NCBI RefSeq assembly: GCF_030269605.1
Contig: NZ_BSTQ01000006.1
Coordinates: 249,085 to 313,084 of the forward strand
Length of the DNA: 64,000 nucleotides
DNA from: Lentzea sp. NBRC 105346
GTDB taxonomy: Bacteria > Actinomycetota > Actinomycetes > Mycobacteriales > Pseudonocardiaceae
Reading direction: 5' to 3'
The position numbers and the translations under genes were made by a program. Positions 12,001 to 18,974 of the stretch are shown piece after piece (the first letter of the stretch is position 1; each line of letters starts with the position of its first letter). The notes under the pieces are model-generated. The model did no database searches and was not told where the DNA came from. It saw only the letters and a program-made list of their open reading frames with translations.

Positions 12001-13096
12001 CGACGCCGCGGCCGAACAACTGGGCGTCAACCAGTTCGCGTGGGCGCAACCGGGTGAGGCGTACGTGATTCAGTCGATCGCGGCGCCGGACGCGCAGGGT
12101 GCCAACTACGGCCTGAACTTCGCCCGCACGGGCACCGGCCAGCAGCTGGCGCAGGTGTGGGGCTACCACTTCGGTTCGGTCGCGGTGAACAGCGCGAGCA
12201 ACGACATGCAGATCACCGTCGAGACCGTGCGGCAGGGCGGGTACCGCAAGCACCTGCTGGACCAGGCCATCAACGAGAACCTGCGCAACCACGGCCACAA
12301 CCTGCCCGCCGTCAAGGCCTGGCTGCAGTCGCAGCCGGGCCCGCCCGCGGCGGAGCTCCAGCTCGTTGACGCGCTCGCCGTGATCCAGGACAGCCGCCTG
12401 CGACTGGCCGACCCCGCCGTCGTCGGCGGTGACCGGCAGGCCGCGGAGACGGCGCTCAAGGGTGCCGACCTGGCCGCCCGGACGGCCATCAACAGCATCG
12501 CCGGCGCCCAGTTGCCGCAGCCGGGCCAGATGTGGTTCCTCGGCCAGTACAGCAAGTCGAACGGCGACTCGTTCTTCGACAAGTGGGGCCACGTCGACGA
12601 CCCGAGCGCGCAGATGCAGGTCGCCAACCCGCTCGTGGCGGTGACGGCGGCCAACCGCACGTCGGCCGAGTTCAAGATGGACATGGCGGACGCGAAGAAC
12701 CTCGACCCGGCGCGCGTGGCGTCCGGCGAGCAGCGGTTGCCGGGGATCGCGAACAACATGCTGACCGGGCTCGCCTCGACCACGGTCGAAGCCGCGCTGT
12801 GGCGGCACCGCAACGGGATGCGACTGCCCGAGATCCACCTGCACGGGTACGGCAACGACCGGCTGCACGGCACTCGTACGGGTCAGCAGCGGGCCGATGT
12901 CGCCGCGGCCTGGACTCGGGCCGAGGTTTCGCGCCTGTTGGACGAGTTGCAGAGTGACATTCCGCCGGCCTACCGGCTCGGGGCCGACCAGATCCGGATT
13001 CTGCCGATCTCGCACGGGCGGGACGTGCCGGAGGGATCCACGAACCTAGAGGTGGATCGGCGCAACGTCTACGCGAGGATGACGATTCCGGGCTGA
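2..13096 (+). CDS. Giant multidomain toxin-like protein (5' end outside window)
   Basis: The reading frame is open from the window edge to TGA at 13094-13096, over 4,360 codons, so the true start lies upstream. Order of parts: a Pro/Ala/Asn-rich linker (2-360); an acidic stretch and a small globular part; diverged beta-rich repeats (about 1180-5490); an Ala/Gln coiled coil (5521-6271); a Pro-rich hinge; zincin module 1 with HEVGH at 7313; a Fic-like domain (HPFEDANRR at 8579); zincin module 2 with HEVGH at 9431; an edema-factor/ExoY-like cyclase domain (GDHD near 10340); a region with the only Cys I find (codon 11708) and His 12167; and an OmpA-C-like tail. Several unrelated toxin folds in one chain is typical of actinobacterial polymorphic toxins or secreted effectors. 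The secretion route is not visible because the N-terminus is missing. The nearby ESX genes suggest type VII export, which is inference. Confidence 0.85.
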   Translation, partial: PNTAAPATPVPNAAAPNPAPNTAAPNPAPKSSAPNAAAPNSVGPNPAPSPSVPSPKVPSPAPNTSAPNTSAPNPAPDTATPSPAANPAPATQSGPTPATPDAQPVVAPIPQQQSPQPTPKKPKTEPLDSEADESGYDADEDIDIPVDPFKLTPEQFKDMLKTKPNGAWFWSGRFATPFLPPNITVSVESIAGHEAFGADFGTTLEDKLDGWALEMPDFTQRDPKSTEVWENASKFFAEGAEGVVHVILGPQRREGNVFDTMELPALQANPKVDAVIAVDPFTGETKVVYAKDGFATPETNPAPAPEPQSIPETPQEQVDDGYDADDDGYDSDEDIALPNAPRGIGPNAALPAQQLPSFVQNSQALGTIAPTNPTGDITTAVNTMLPGSTNDIQTALNQNFESFLGNGRNFPIKVGNQWFEANVQATILPTATNPTAPDIKTKVDLTTNSGTNTGNTNTIGTSGSVGAGATIAAPVGPYGSVAGSAQLATPVQSTNTGTSTTDQRAIRAGLGEKTAVVPVDYKITITDANLNPVNTQHVNGDVTLHIPDDIGDMTPNPDAQRVNLPNDVGPKIEHAAPEAVELDTDLAFNNIAAQLHPSITKLGAPGRTDLQNFLDPTTIRDNLGAALNGWVTSPDLVSPHGSRGGVVRMKATPVNAILVGTNTSTELRLHESVSTQAGVSSSSKSGFDVNVGVGGGATVAGQVGGTAGLTGGVSSKTAVTANAGTSTSVKTGMKLKGDTGVYQVEMNLEFQTPHGSVTVPVTTHMRMGLPEAKNVGLPTPDATPAIATPTTETRHLPPYLASAAAAGHVKVGELANADQVQTSVENALRAKFGDLLPNFNTGSNPQSTGKNMADLAEMMNNQRKLNTELSPLALKSQMDSLLGPGVQVQLKKQGFATNEYVNVTVKARLTDPQHVGQADNRFVRNAASTGPKLDSSGNVQKGWNAGIEGRVVIPSTSGNTSATPTPSVGAKYNSSTNTKTGAGPTVGSTSLNTGSPNAQLFTGNIEFDIEITSHNRNRSWVKRLTPGSPFRQVPAPTKVSLPKINGTANLWVSDSAAMKADPAQFQPSVPPNPTKIDNPPSISDLLTSTKQNASKIEKSPWLHVEAVANAEAVRDAAIQALNTAAKGDSVLTIPGTEARNRIDKMLSPESLRANLRTLVDKGMTEGGMKYDRRVYDRSGALGVSVKLGQPRVVSISDNVGTENASTGGFKAGDSKTTSNSVDVTAGLNTPMRPATGAKGSGAVGANAKWTPYSKSSTQATEVGGSVDRNRVTPADGRTVLLQLDATFNLVGESREANTVHKGAPNKAGVSVDLPGGVYVRVSEDVARDMGLLDPAPEHTSPDFGTMQPPSTLKPGEPGSLGLGLVENAPNLTNLVPQLRNQLGTLGPNLLPPSVLNDSMNNLRRLTDLTSDASVKALMDSALDGGVPLLVHNPGTFGKDSYQVTLKATPGTPTFDSAVNDGVEIEHTISGTGKVSDGSGKGTGWGVGVRVPGAALPGSANPNISGNVGGFAAAGYNQSHSTSTTNSTTNQVNHLRAGSGPAVKYNVPVTFELVVEKGTQQVGRVTAAENMTVRLLADNQSVNPVASPAFNPTPTPQPAAQGNPNTATNWQQQNGTNLPPTASVENFRGAQALQDAALQALNRAGANTGITGKGTGSLNALKSGLSSESLQPNLPGMLDGAFEVPGLHEAALTFGQHANVKVYAKMVNPRLAGLSDGVRIENPRTTVSTTSSEVKHSETADVTAGFASGGVSSKNPAVGFTTGGAEVKHGGEDSSADSGGAQNNPVRTIKPDGRTGLVQFDVEYRVVADLGGGKVGVVDLTVSDSAQVRMTAPDAETALGKQFDNQLGDAQTQVKDAAAAWRQAEIAADQARHAAEPTVKDLTGTLRGANNAVYSGQEAVQTAEGNLTGAQNNLAGPQNAQAQAAGAVQTLQNTVNDLAAEVANRENRNTMAEQLLLGANLDLQSAQGPEVAAAQQAQQNAQALANRTAQALRQAQDQHNAAVTQLGVAQGNLTTANQNLLNAQQQVQQAQAQLELAQQRLQTAQTMRLGIQNQIDAAQAPVEAARNNADAAQQNWWNAKTAVEQEVARFNTPPSPADQNNQPPPPPQNQPAVAGPSTPNQNTQNQPPPPPNSSPRSVPPSSAPSIAPESAPKTPATAPRGPSPERSFSATPTAAELQPLVNDLVDANTKRNQQGYLPPVVSVTGANAQAVVDSLAAHGIEAEARPGPQNTTDVHVDWDLKRPEGYVPPAAPQSVKVTDTVITSPAPQSPSLLDDPSWKHSTAASADWFDARNPVSSQDIANARANTPVTTTVRGEDGGVLSNSKITPEGVKLKAWRGPIAYDVRTLDVNGVKVQDLTVKLHLDGNANDIKAVQERTRAGVEELFNQGNRLPTGGQLHVTVEFTDNKADAHGSIKLTDPDGRANQLNWPVDTDSRRLAHEVGHFLGLQDEYFETGKVKPIFQHQDGKGRVVNDNAPMTAGIDAPDVSLKPRNLWLIENRMNALASSTTHAPDMNVPPPNAPSLRDLFGRNRVDPAPIPSTSVPVDPPQIDIDLSQDFAADVNADLDTIFNTFPETAADARLAVENAGHQLDLAERSLDQAQIDLAENALAVAMNNLAAWEFHTEFSAAEYNSWLEGQFSDTESLHSTDDAVSSASEPSGPNQARRLEDVLPKSEWWRLYLDPRHHATAQRLYPDNPGSYYDNDLSPGFQASMEAAYNRFLNPENFATQRLNSGLYKEMHEVVTSRLDKQFDWSGSKTTGFPLRGQNPSPDVLADTVAGRPLMIDAMAFFRQGGRLTTQPIVMLDRFSFGNVTIRTNYHRNEVEGIVDAVFDRFYTDLENANTDAERFEAIGRVVRTIHIVHPFEDANRRLNVHVLLPRLLLEAGFQPVIFQDMDQLFQGGRSLEQIGDALARGQQQDLTDNNIPATAPEFEEHSDSEEYDDSDTDSDVEPPNAPPRAAPEVRVADPVTTAPSPLRPSVLDDLSWKHSPAASADWFDAHNPATSQDIADARKNAPISSTVRGEDAGVLSNSEITPGGIKLKAWRGPIAYDVRTLDVNGVPVKDLTVKVFLDGKAGDVQGIQDRTRAGVEELFNQGNRMPGGAQLHVTVEFTDNKADAHGAIKITEPGGRANQLNWPSDTDSRRLAHEVGHFLGLHDEYFETGKVKPIFQHQDGKGRVVNDNAPMTAGIDAPDASLKPRNLWLIENRMKALESFNIAPAPVAIDPNAVPPNTFLDDVNIPTVSDGFAAEVHNAVEAPKIDTEVPKVADTFVEDLFDDLDAQVDTAPRPPRLLEGEWSSPRPISGPLTPQRLQDEFGMPQVNQQRFQKLADRFNLVYDVRPTNPDSVRWLEEGAVPKPKDIKAKTISSLDVHLGASPDTIGLVGYFDPRQPDYDSLDPDVRERVRQRYENRKREFAELAEEFESLEAQGRYRIENGIVQANTPNGFRHITGDHDVYHIRRPDDGSALEVDDYDLDVWLLTKRNIGVQHGAHMYWEPQGAFQEKIFNDIVTRHQQSAPDAEPLIRFSPGQPPALVFADPPPVHTESPVVTGLRRDGGAEGAVLADLDLPHIESLMVHAQTFVDQFSPNPAAATPAAVAHVAFELHHNGAVAAETAAREIGDALPNAPTRHTALVAGLEANPAGQAVLALGLPPAELQDLMVHAATIANGVDVAQIALTLHNSGPVTARAVADALATPSGTFDRDAELPNSPTRRTGDLYAESTVSDVDAGHVITFNPETGVAEVMDPDGADRQSMNSFLDDMISAYDANSDYAASILDGYTAPVATYDYQFSSDGVEPQFLRHARDVTMQTRPGQFPSVLPVVQTGVGAQPPLMFAVDNTIALPLGDNTTQFKEFYATPEVIADAQARLKEVGSKLRLKVVPGNTVTHDGTTLLQVTPHFNSTPPGVCSEFSQGVIGGSHSLAIMRPPGGTPVAGKVSNGGPLVYNGTHEMAFALAQFAQNPLGPNSLTPQQVSAAMADTAIDPPLVGRQYGAALVPGTDARARLDAAAEQLGVNQFAWAQPGEAYVIQSIAAPDAQGANYGLNFARTGTGQQLAQVWGYHFGSVAVNSASNDMQITVETVRQGGYRKHLLDQAINENLRNHGHNLPAVKAWLQSQPGPPAAELQLVDALAVIQDSRLRLADPAVVGGDRQAAETALKGADLAARTAINSIAGAQLPQPGQMWFLGQYSKSNGDSFFDKWGHVDDPSAQMQVANPLVAVTAANRTSAEFKMDMADAKNLDPARVASGEQRLPGIANNMLTGLASTTVEAALWRHRNGMRLPEIHLHGYGNDRLHGTRTGQQRADVAAAWTRAEVSRLLDELQSDIPPAYRLGADQIRILPISHGRDVPEGSTNLEVDRRNVYARMTIPG
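1180..5490 (+). repeat. Diverged beta-rich repeat modules inside the giant protein
   Basis: About six diverged modules of roughly 650-750 bp follow one another. Each has a short helical lead-in with an 'L...LxxxLxP' pattern, a beta strand pair, then a Gly/Ser/Thr-rich stretch of the type 'TSxSxxxGxxxxxG' and a closing 'xVxFxLxxxxxxxV' strand before the next Pro-rich spacer. Examples of lead-ins are 'IRDNLGAALNGWV' (near 1857), 'LKSQMDSLLGPGVQVQ' (near 2621) and 'LKSGLSSESLQPNLPG' (near 4980). The modules are too diverged to align confidently by eye, so their boundaries are approximate. They probably form an extended stalk or delivery scaffold in front of the enzymatic domains. No known family was recognised. 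Confidence 0.5.
5521..6271 (+). other. Coiled-coil segment of the giant protein
   Basis: About 250 residues rich in Ala, Gln, Asn and Glu with heptad-like spacing of Leu, Val and Ala, and without Pro or Gly until the end. It starts at 'QFDNQLGDAQTQV' and ends at 'VEQEVARF', just before a Pro-rich hinge (6280-6490). It separates the beta repeats from the enzymatic half, so it may serve as a rigid spacer or oligomerisation rod. Confidence 0.7.
6812..7509 (+). repeat. Zincin module, copy 1 (internal direct repeat)
   Basis: Module of about 232 residues repeated at 8930-9627, exactly 2,118 bp downstream. It holds HEVGHFLGLQDEYFE (HEVGH at 7313-7327), the HExxHxxGxxD signature of metzincin-type zinc peptidases: two His and the Glu, with Asp as the likely third zinc ligand. 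A conserved 'NDNAPMTAG' Met-containing stretch follows at the place of a Met-turn. Both copies keep every catalytic residue, so both may be active. Confidence 0.8.
8196..8745 (+). other. Fic/Doc-like domain in the giant protein
   Basis: The segment contains HPFEDANRRLN (codons from 8579), matching the Fic core HxFx(D/E)GN(G/K)R with Ala for the first Gly and Arg for the second. It is preceded by the helix 'IGRVVRTIHIV' and followed by a helix ending in 'LLLEAGFQPVIF', as in Fic folds. The catalytic His, the acidic residue, Asn and the final Arg are kept. Fic enzymes transfer AMP, UMP or phosphocholine groups to target side chains. The altered Gly positions leave activity open. Confidence 0.6.
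8930..9627 (+). repeat. Zincin module, copy 2 (internal direct repeat)
   Basis: Second copy of the 6812-7509 module, with HEVGHFLGLHDEYFE (HEVGH at 9431-9445). The two copies are nearly identical around the active site and differ by scattered substitutions elsewhere, which points to duplication with retained function. A Fic-like domain lies between them. Confidence 0.8.
9900..10545 (+). other. Edema-factor/ExoY-like nucleotidyl cyclase domain
   Basis: Features of the anthrax edema-factor/CyaA/ExoY family appear in order. First comes an arginine/lysine block 'VRPTNPDSVRWLEEG' followed by 'PKPKDIKAKT', at the place of the ATP-binding Lys/His block. Then comes 'ITGDHDVYHI' (near 10333) with the D-x-D metal pair, and finally 'NIGVQHGAHMYWEP' (near 10437), resembling the 'VQHG...' purine-binding loop. 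In this family the host cofactor (calmodulin or actin) activates cAMP or cGMP synthesis. The family assignment is from memory of motifs. Confidence 0.6.
11125..12290 (+). other. Possible papain-like toxin region of the giant protein
   Basis: The segment contains the only cysteine I found in the visible protein, in 'PPGVCSEFSQG' (Cys codon 11708-11710), and further on 'WGYHFGSVAVN' (His codon 12167-12169) followed by 'NDMQITVE'. The Cys ... His-x-x-x-V ... Asn/Asp order resembles papain-like peptidases and deamidases used as toxins. No specific family was recognised, and the assignment rests on the lone Cys and the residue order. Confidence 0.35.
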
Positions 13097-13099
13097 CGC

Positions 13100-13419
13100 G
13101 ACGGCCCGAAACTGTCAGACCCGCTGGTGCACTCCGACCAGGGCTTCCAGTACCAGCAGGCCTCCTGGCGTGCCCTGCTCGACCACGCGGGCCTGACTCA
13201 GTCGATGTCCCGGCGAGCCAACTGCCTGGACGACTCGGCGGCGGAGAACTTCTTCGGCCGTCTGAAGGAAGAACTGTTCCACCACAACAGGTCCGATACC
13301 GCCGAGGACTCACCGCGACACTGCACGAGTACATCGACTGGTTCAACACCACCCGCATCTCCACCACGCTCAAGGGCCTGAGCCCGGTTGAATACCGAGC
13401 TCAGGCCCTCGCGGCCTAA
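13100..13419 (+). pseudogene. IS3-family transposase remnant (orfB 3' end, frameshifted)
   Basis: The C-terminal part of an IS3-type DDE integrase: 'LVHSDQGFQYQ', then 'DDSAAENFFGRLKEEL' with the catalytic Glu region, then after a one-base shift near 13310 'EYIDWFNTTRIS' and 'GLSPVEYRAQA', ending at TAA 13417-13419. The N-terminal two thirds, including the first catalytic Asp, are absent. The remnant starts within a few bases of the stop codon of the giant gene, so an insertion and later deletion may have trimmed or replaced the original 3' end of that gene. Not functional. Confidence 0.85.
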
Positions 13420-13446
13420 CCTTACGAAGCCGGGCGCTTTGGTTCC

Positions 13447-14211
13447 TCAGACTGTGGTCAGCACCGAGGAGATCCGGGCGGCGATCCGCTCGTTGTCGGT
13501 GGGAGACAAGGAGAGCCACCCGTTCTCGTTGACCATCAGATACCGGCCGTTGTGCGTGTCGAACCACGTGATGAGCGCACCGGCGCGTTCGGTCCGGAAC
13601 TGCGACCAGCGAGAGACCCCGAACTGCCCACCGGCCACCCGCCCGGCGGCCAGCTCGGCGATCTGGGCGGCGTCCTGTTCGGACAGTCCGGCCTGTCGCA
13701 GCGCGTCACGTTCGTTCAGATCCGTGCCGCCCCAAGGATCGTCGTCATCCTCGGGCGGGTCCTCGTAGAGCCGCACCGCCGCGTCGAGCGTCTCCTGCCG
13801 CAACGACAACGCGATACCGGGACCGGCGGCACCGTCGGGCAACACCTCGACGATCGACCGGGCGAGGGCGGTGGGCCGGATCTCCAGCAGCCCGACCCGG
13901 TCGCTGTCGATCACGGCGAGCACCGCGCGGTCACCGGAGGAGACGGCCACCGCGCGCACCGGGCGTTCGAGGTGCGCGACGGCGTCGACCGCGATCTCGT
14001 GCTCGGCCAGCAGCCGGAGGAAGTCCGCGAGTCGTTGGTCGCCAACGAGATCAGGGCGTTCGTCCAGCAGTGTGCGGCGCATGCGCGCGCGTTCGTCCGC
14101 CGTGCCGCCGACGCTCGGCACGTCGAGCGGGTAGGGCAGCCGGCCGAGTTCGAGCTCGTGCCACAGCACGTCCAGCTCGGCGGGCGTCAGCAGGTACTCG
14201 GGAGTGATCAC
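13447..14211 (-). CDS. ESX secretion-associated protein, EspG family
   Basis: 254 residues from a GTG at 14211, the usual length of EspG proteins. The N-terminal pattern 'LTPAELDVLWHELELGRLPYPLDVP' and the C-terminal 'GWLSLSPTDNERIAARISS' match the EspG family. EspG proteins are cytoplasmic chaperones that bind the tip of PPE proteins and deliver PE-PPE pairs to the type VII secretion machine. The start codon overlaps the stop of the upstream PPE-like gene (GTGA), so the two are translated together, which fits a chaperone-substrate pair. It converges with the giant toxin gene across the IS3 remnant. No ESX core component (EccC, EccD, MycP) lies in the window. Confidence 0.85.
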   Translation of the reverse strand: MITPEYLLTPAELDVLWHELELGRLPYPLDVPSVGGTADERARMRRTLLDERPDLVGDQRLADFLRLLAEHEIAVDAVAHLERPVRAVAVSSGDRAVLAVIDSDRVGLLEIRPTALARSIVEVLPDGAAGPGIALSLRQETLDAAVRLYEDPPEDDDDPWGGTDLNERDALRQAGLSEQDAAQIAELAAGRVAGGQFGVSRWSQFRTERAGALITWFDTHNGRYLMVNENGWLSLSPTDNERIAARISSVLTTV

Positions 14212-15566
14212 GACGGGTCCGCCTTCTTCTTCTTGGCACCGCCGATGACGGGCGGCGGAAGGTCCGCGCCGGGCACCTCGAAGAGGTTGCCGCCGATGAT
14301 GTAGCCGGGCGAACGCCGTTCCTTGTCCTCGTCACCGCGACCGCCGTGCGCGCCACCCATCGGGGCGCCGCCCATGGGAGCGCCGCCACCCGCTGCCGCT
14401 GCCGCCGCGGCACCACCGGCGGGCATCACCGGACCGCGACCGGGCTGCATCACGCCGGTCGAACCACCCGGAGCCGTCTGACCACCGCCGGGACCACCGG
14501 GAACCGGCCCGAAGCCGCCACCGAACCCGGCCCGGCCGCCACCGCCCGCACCGCCACCACCAGGCATGCCCGGCCGCATGTTCTGCGGAGGAACGCCCTG
14601 CGGCGCCTTGTTCATCGGCGGCTGGCCGGACTTGGCCGCGGCGGGCGGGTACATGCCCGGCTGCTGCTGGTAGTTGCCCGAGTAAGGGTTCTGGTACGCG
14701 GGCTGCTTGGGCGGCGTGTACGTGCCGGACGGCGTCACCGTGGACGCGGCCGCCGCCGCGGTCGTGCTGTCCGGCCGGTAATACGGCTGCTCCGGCGCCT
14801 GGTACCCGCCCGGCGCGGAGGCAGCAGGTGCCGCGGGCGGGGCGTAGGACGCCGCGGTGGTGGCGGACTGCTGCTGGTACTGGGGCGGGGGAGCGGCGGC
14901 ACCGCCGGCCGGCTGCGCGGTCGCGGGCGGTGCGGCGGTGCCGAGCGTCGGGCCCTCGGTGCTGCGCAGCATCATCGGCTGCGGCGGCGCTTCTTCCTTG
15001 CCCGTCACCGGGTTGAACGGCGCGGTGAACACCGGCGTGGACTCGTCGATCGTCCGCGACGCCTGCTCCATTGTGGACATCACGGTGACGGCCTGGTCGT
15101 GCGCGGCGCGCGCCTGTTCGTTGGCGGCCTGCACGTCCGCGGCCGAGGCGCTGAACGCGGCGAGCCCGGTCCCGCTCATCGTCGCGGCCGCCTGGGCCCA
15201 GTCGAACTCCAGGGGCTCGGGCATGTTGGCCCGCGCGGTCTCCATGACGCGGCTCTGCTCGGCGACCCGGTTGCCCAGCTCGACGGCCGTCCGCGCGGTC
15301 TCGGTCACCCACTCCGCGAGCTTCTTCAACGCCAGCCGCGCACCGTCCGCGGCCTCACCGGTCCAGCCGGTCTCGGTCGCTTCGACCTGCTTGGTGATGT
15401 GCTGCGCGCACTCGGTCAGCTCGGACCCGAACTGGCCCCACTCGGAGCCGATCTGGCCGGTCTGGCCGGGGTCGTTGTTGTTGTGCACGGAGTCGTACAG
15501 CTCGCGGTGCGAGCGGGACGCCCAGTTCTGGGTGTCCTTGAGCACGAGGAAGTTCTCGGTGGCCAT
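14208..15566 (-). CDS. PPE-like type VII secretion substrate with long Pro/Gly-rich tail
   Basis: 452 residues. Residues 1-190 are helical, with a WxG turn (GWTGEAADGARLALKKLAEW) between long helices, as in PPE and WXG100 proteins. The rest is Pro/Gln/Tyr then Gly/Ala/Met low complexity, ending in a conserved-looking 'GYIIGGNLFEVPG' segment and a Lys-rich end. I did not see a strict PPE tripeptide at the N-terminus, so PPE-like is the safe call. The gene lies between a PE-like gene upstream (22 bp gap) and an EspG chaperone downstream (overlapping). The product is probably exported as a heterodimer with the PE-like protein and acts at the cell surface. Start ATG at 15566; no strong ribosome binding site is evident. 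Confidence 0.75.
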   Translation of the reverse strand: MATENFLVLKDTQNWASRSHRELYDSVHNNNDPGQTGQIGSEWGQFGSELTECAQHITKQVEATETGWTGEAADGARLALKKLAEWVTETARTAVELGNRVAEQSRVMETARANMPEPLEFDWAQAAATMSGTGLAAFSASAADVQAANEQARAAHDQAVTVMSTMEQASRTIDESTPVFTAPFNPVTGKEEAPPQPMMLRSTEGPTLGTAAPPATAQPAGGAAAPPPQYQQQSATTAASYAPPAAPAASAPGGYQAPEQPYYRPDSTTAAAAASTVTPSGTYTPPKQPAYQNPYSGNYQQQPGMYPPAAAKSGQPPMNKAPQGVPPQNMRPGMPGGGGAGGGGRAGFGGGFGPVPGGPGGGQTAPGGSTGVMQPGRGPVMPAGGAAAAAAAGGGAPMGGAPMGGAHGGRGDEDKERRSPGYIIGGNLFEVPGADLPPPVIGGAKKKKADPS

Positions 15567-15587
15567 GACTCGCTCTCAGGGGGATGG

Positions 15588-16007
15588 TCAGCTGCCGCTG
15601 AGCTTTTGCATGTCGCCGTGGTGGTCGTCGTCGACCTGGACGAAGTTCTTGATCGCCGTGTCGACCGACTCGTGCGTCTGCTCCAGCACCGTGCGGTACG
15701 CGGTCATCACGTTCATGAACGAGAGCTGGTCGCCGTCCGCGCGCGCCTCGAACTTCGAGGACATCGCGTCACCCACCGGGTTCGTGCCCAGCGGCGCGGG
15801 ACGTGCGAGCCGGCCCGCGCGCTCGAGCCACGACTCCACCTGGTCGATCTGCTCGCGCAGCAGCTTGCGCAGCTGGTCGCCGGTGGCCGGGTCGAGGGAC
15901 ACCTGACCCGCACTGACGTTGGTGCCCAGCGCGACGGCGTGGCCGTTCACGGACAACGGGGGCGGCGGCTGCTGGTCGGCGGCGTTCGCGGGCTCATCGA
16001 TGTACAT
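15588..16007 (-). CDS. PE-like / ESX-associated small helical protein
   Basis: 139 residues. After a Pro-rich start it is predicted as two long helices (about residues 40-75 and 90-130) separated by a Gly/Pro/Asn turn, 'PLGTNPVGDAM', the architecture of PE proteins that pair with PPE partners. The family was not recognised by a distinctive motif. The call rests on length, helix pattern and position directly upstream of a PPE-like gene and EspG. It is the first gene of the minus-strand operon. The 135 bp upstream up to katG hold the katG terminator and the operon promoter, which I could not place. Confidence 0.6.
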   Translation of the reverse strand: MYIDEPANAADQQPPPPLSVNGHAVALGTNVSAGQVSLDPATGDQLRKLLREQIDQVESWLERAGRLARPAPLGTNPVGDAMSSKFEARADGDQLSFMNVMTAYRTVLEQTHESVDTAIKNFVQVDDDHHGDMQKLSGS

Positions 16008-16093
16008 CGGGCTTCCCCTGGGCGCGCGGTTACTGGGTCAGCCTCGAGCTTGGGGGTAGCCGCCAACGCCGGACCAACGCGCCGCCAATGCGA

Positions 16094-16128
16094 AAAGGCC
16101 GCCCACCGGAAATCGGTGAGCGGCCTTT
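16094..16128 (-). terminator. Intrinsic terminator of katG
   Basis: AAAGGCCGC and GCGGCCTTT pair with an inner CACCG/CGGTG stem around a GAAAT loop, with one C/A mismatch between the stem blocks. Read on the minus strand the hairpin is followed by TTTT. It starts 15 bp after the katG stop. Confidence 0.9.
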
Positions 16129-16142
16129 CGGCTGGCGAGAGA

Positions 16143-18365
<2,223 letters not shown>

Positions 18366-18797
18366 TCAGGAACTGGTTGAAGTCGAGCAACCAGAGCAGA
18401 TGCCCCAGTAGATGACCTCCGCCTCGTCGATCTCGAAGCCATGATCATCCGATGCGGTCAAACAGGGTGCCTCCCCGACCGCGCAGTCCACGTCGGCGAT
18501 GACGCCGCAGGACCGGCACACGATGTGGTGGTGGTTGTCTCCGACCCGCGCCTCGTAGCGCGCCGGGGACCCTGGCGGCTCGATGCGCCGCAGCAGTCCC
18601 GCCGCGGTCAGCGCGCGCAACACGTCGTAAACGGCCTGGTGGGACACTGCGCCGAGCCCGTCGCGCACGATCCCGATGATCGAGTCCGTGTCCGAGTGCG
18701 GGTGCTGGTGCACCGCGGACAGGACTGCGATCCGCGGGCTCGTCACACGCAACGAGGCGTCGCGCAGCATGCGCTTGAAGTCGGAGGCCGTGGGCAC
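18366..18797 (-). CDS. furA: Peroxide-sensing repressor FurA
   Basis: 143 residues from a GTG at 18797. It has a Fur-family winged helix in residues 1-85 ('TSPRIAVLSAVHQHPHSD', 'SHQAVYDVLRALTAAGLLRRIEP'), then the metal-binding half with 'DNHHHIVCRSCG' and a C-terminal 'ICSGC' zinc pair. In actinobacteria FurA represses itself and katG and is released on oxidation by peroxide. Its position immediately upstream of katG identifies it as FurA rather than the iron regulator. No ribosome binding site precedes the start, which fits a leaderless transcript from the promoter at 18800-18833. Confidence 0.95.
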   Translation of the reverse strand: MPTASDFKRMLRDASLRVTSPRIAVLSAVHQHPHSDTDSIIGIVRDGLGAVSHQAVYDVLRALTAAGLLRRIEPPGSPARYEARVGDNHHHIVCRSCGVIADVDCAVGEAPCLTASDDHGFEIDEAEVIYWGICSGCSTSTSS

Positions 18798-18799
18798 AG

Positions 18800-18833
18800 C
18801 CGAAGTCTTGCCCGTTTTCTTGAATGAGTCAAG
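18800..18833 (-). promoter_or_regulatory. furA promoter and FurA operator
   Basis: On the minus strand a -35 TTGACT is followed after 17 bp by a weak -10 AAGACT, with the GTG start only about 6 bp further on. The -35 lies inside an interrupted palindrome, CTTGA-ATGAG-TCAAG on the plus strand (18819-18833). The layout resembles the autoregulated, leaderless furA promoters of mycobacteria and streptomycetes. Confidence 0.65.
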
Positions 18834-18974
18834 TTTTTGAGCCGATGTGACTCGATCGGGCGGTGTCCATTCGAGACGGACCGGTTCGTTTCAGTAATGG
18901 CTGAAAACTTCCGCGGGCTCCCCCGGAGCGTTGCTAGCTTTCGCGCGAACGCTGAGACGCACAAGGGGAGAAAG

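Noticed and set aside
13127-13381. Intact transposase gene
   Set aside because: Only the C-terminal third of an IS3 orfB is present and it is frameshifted near 13310.
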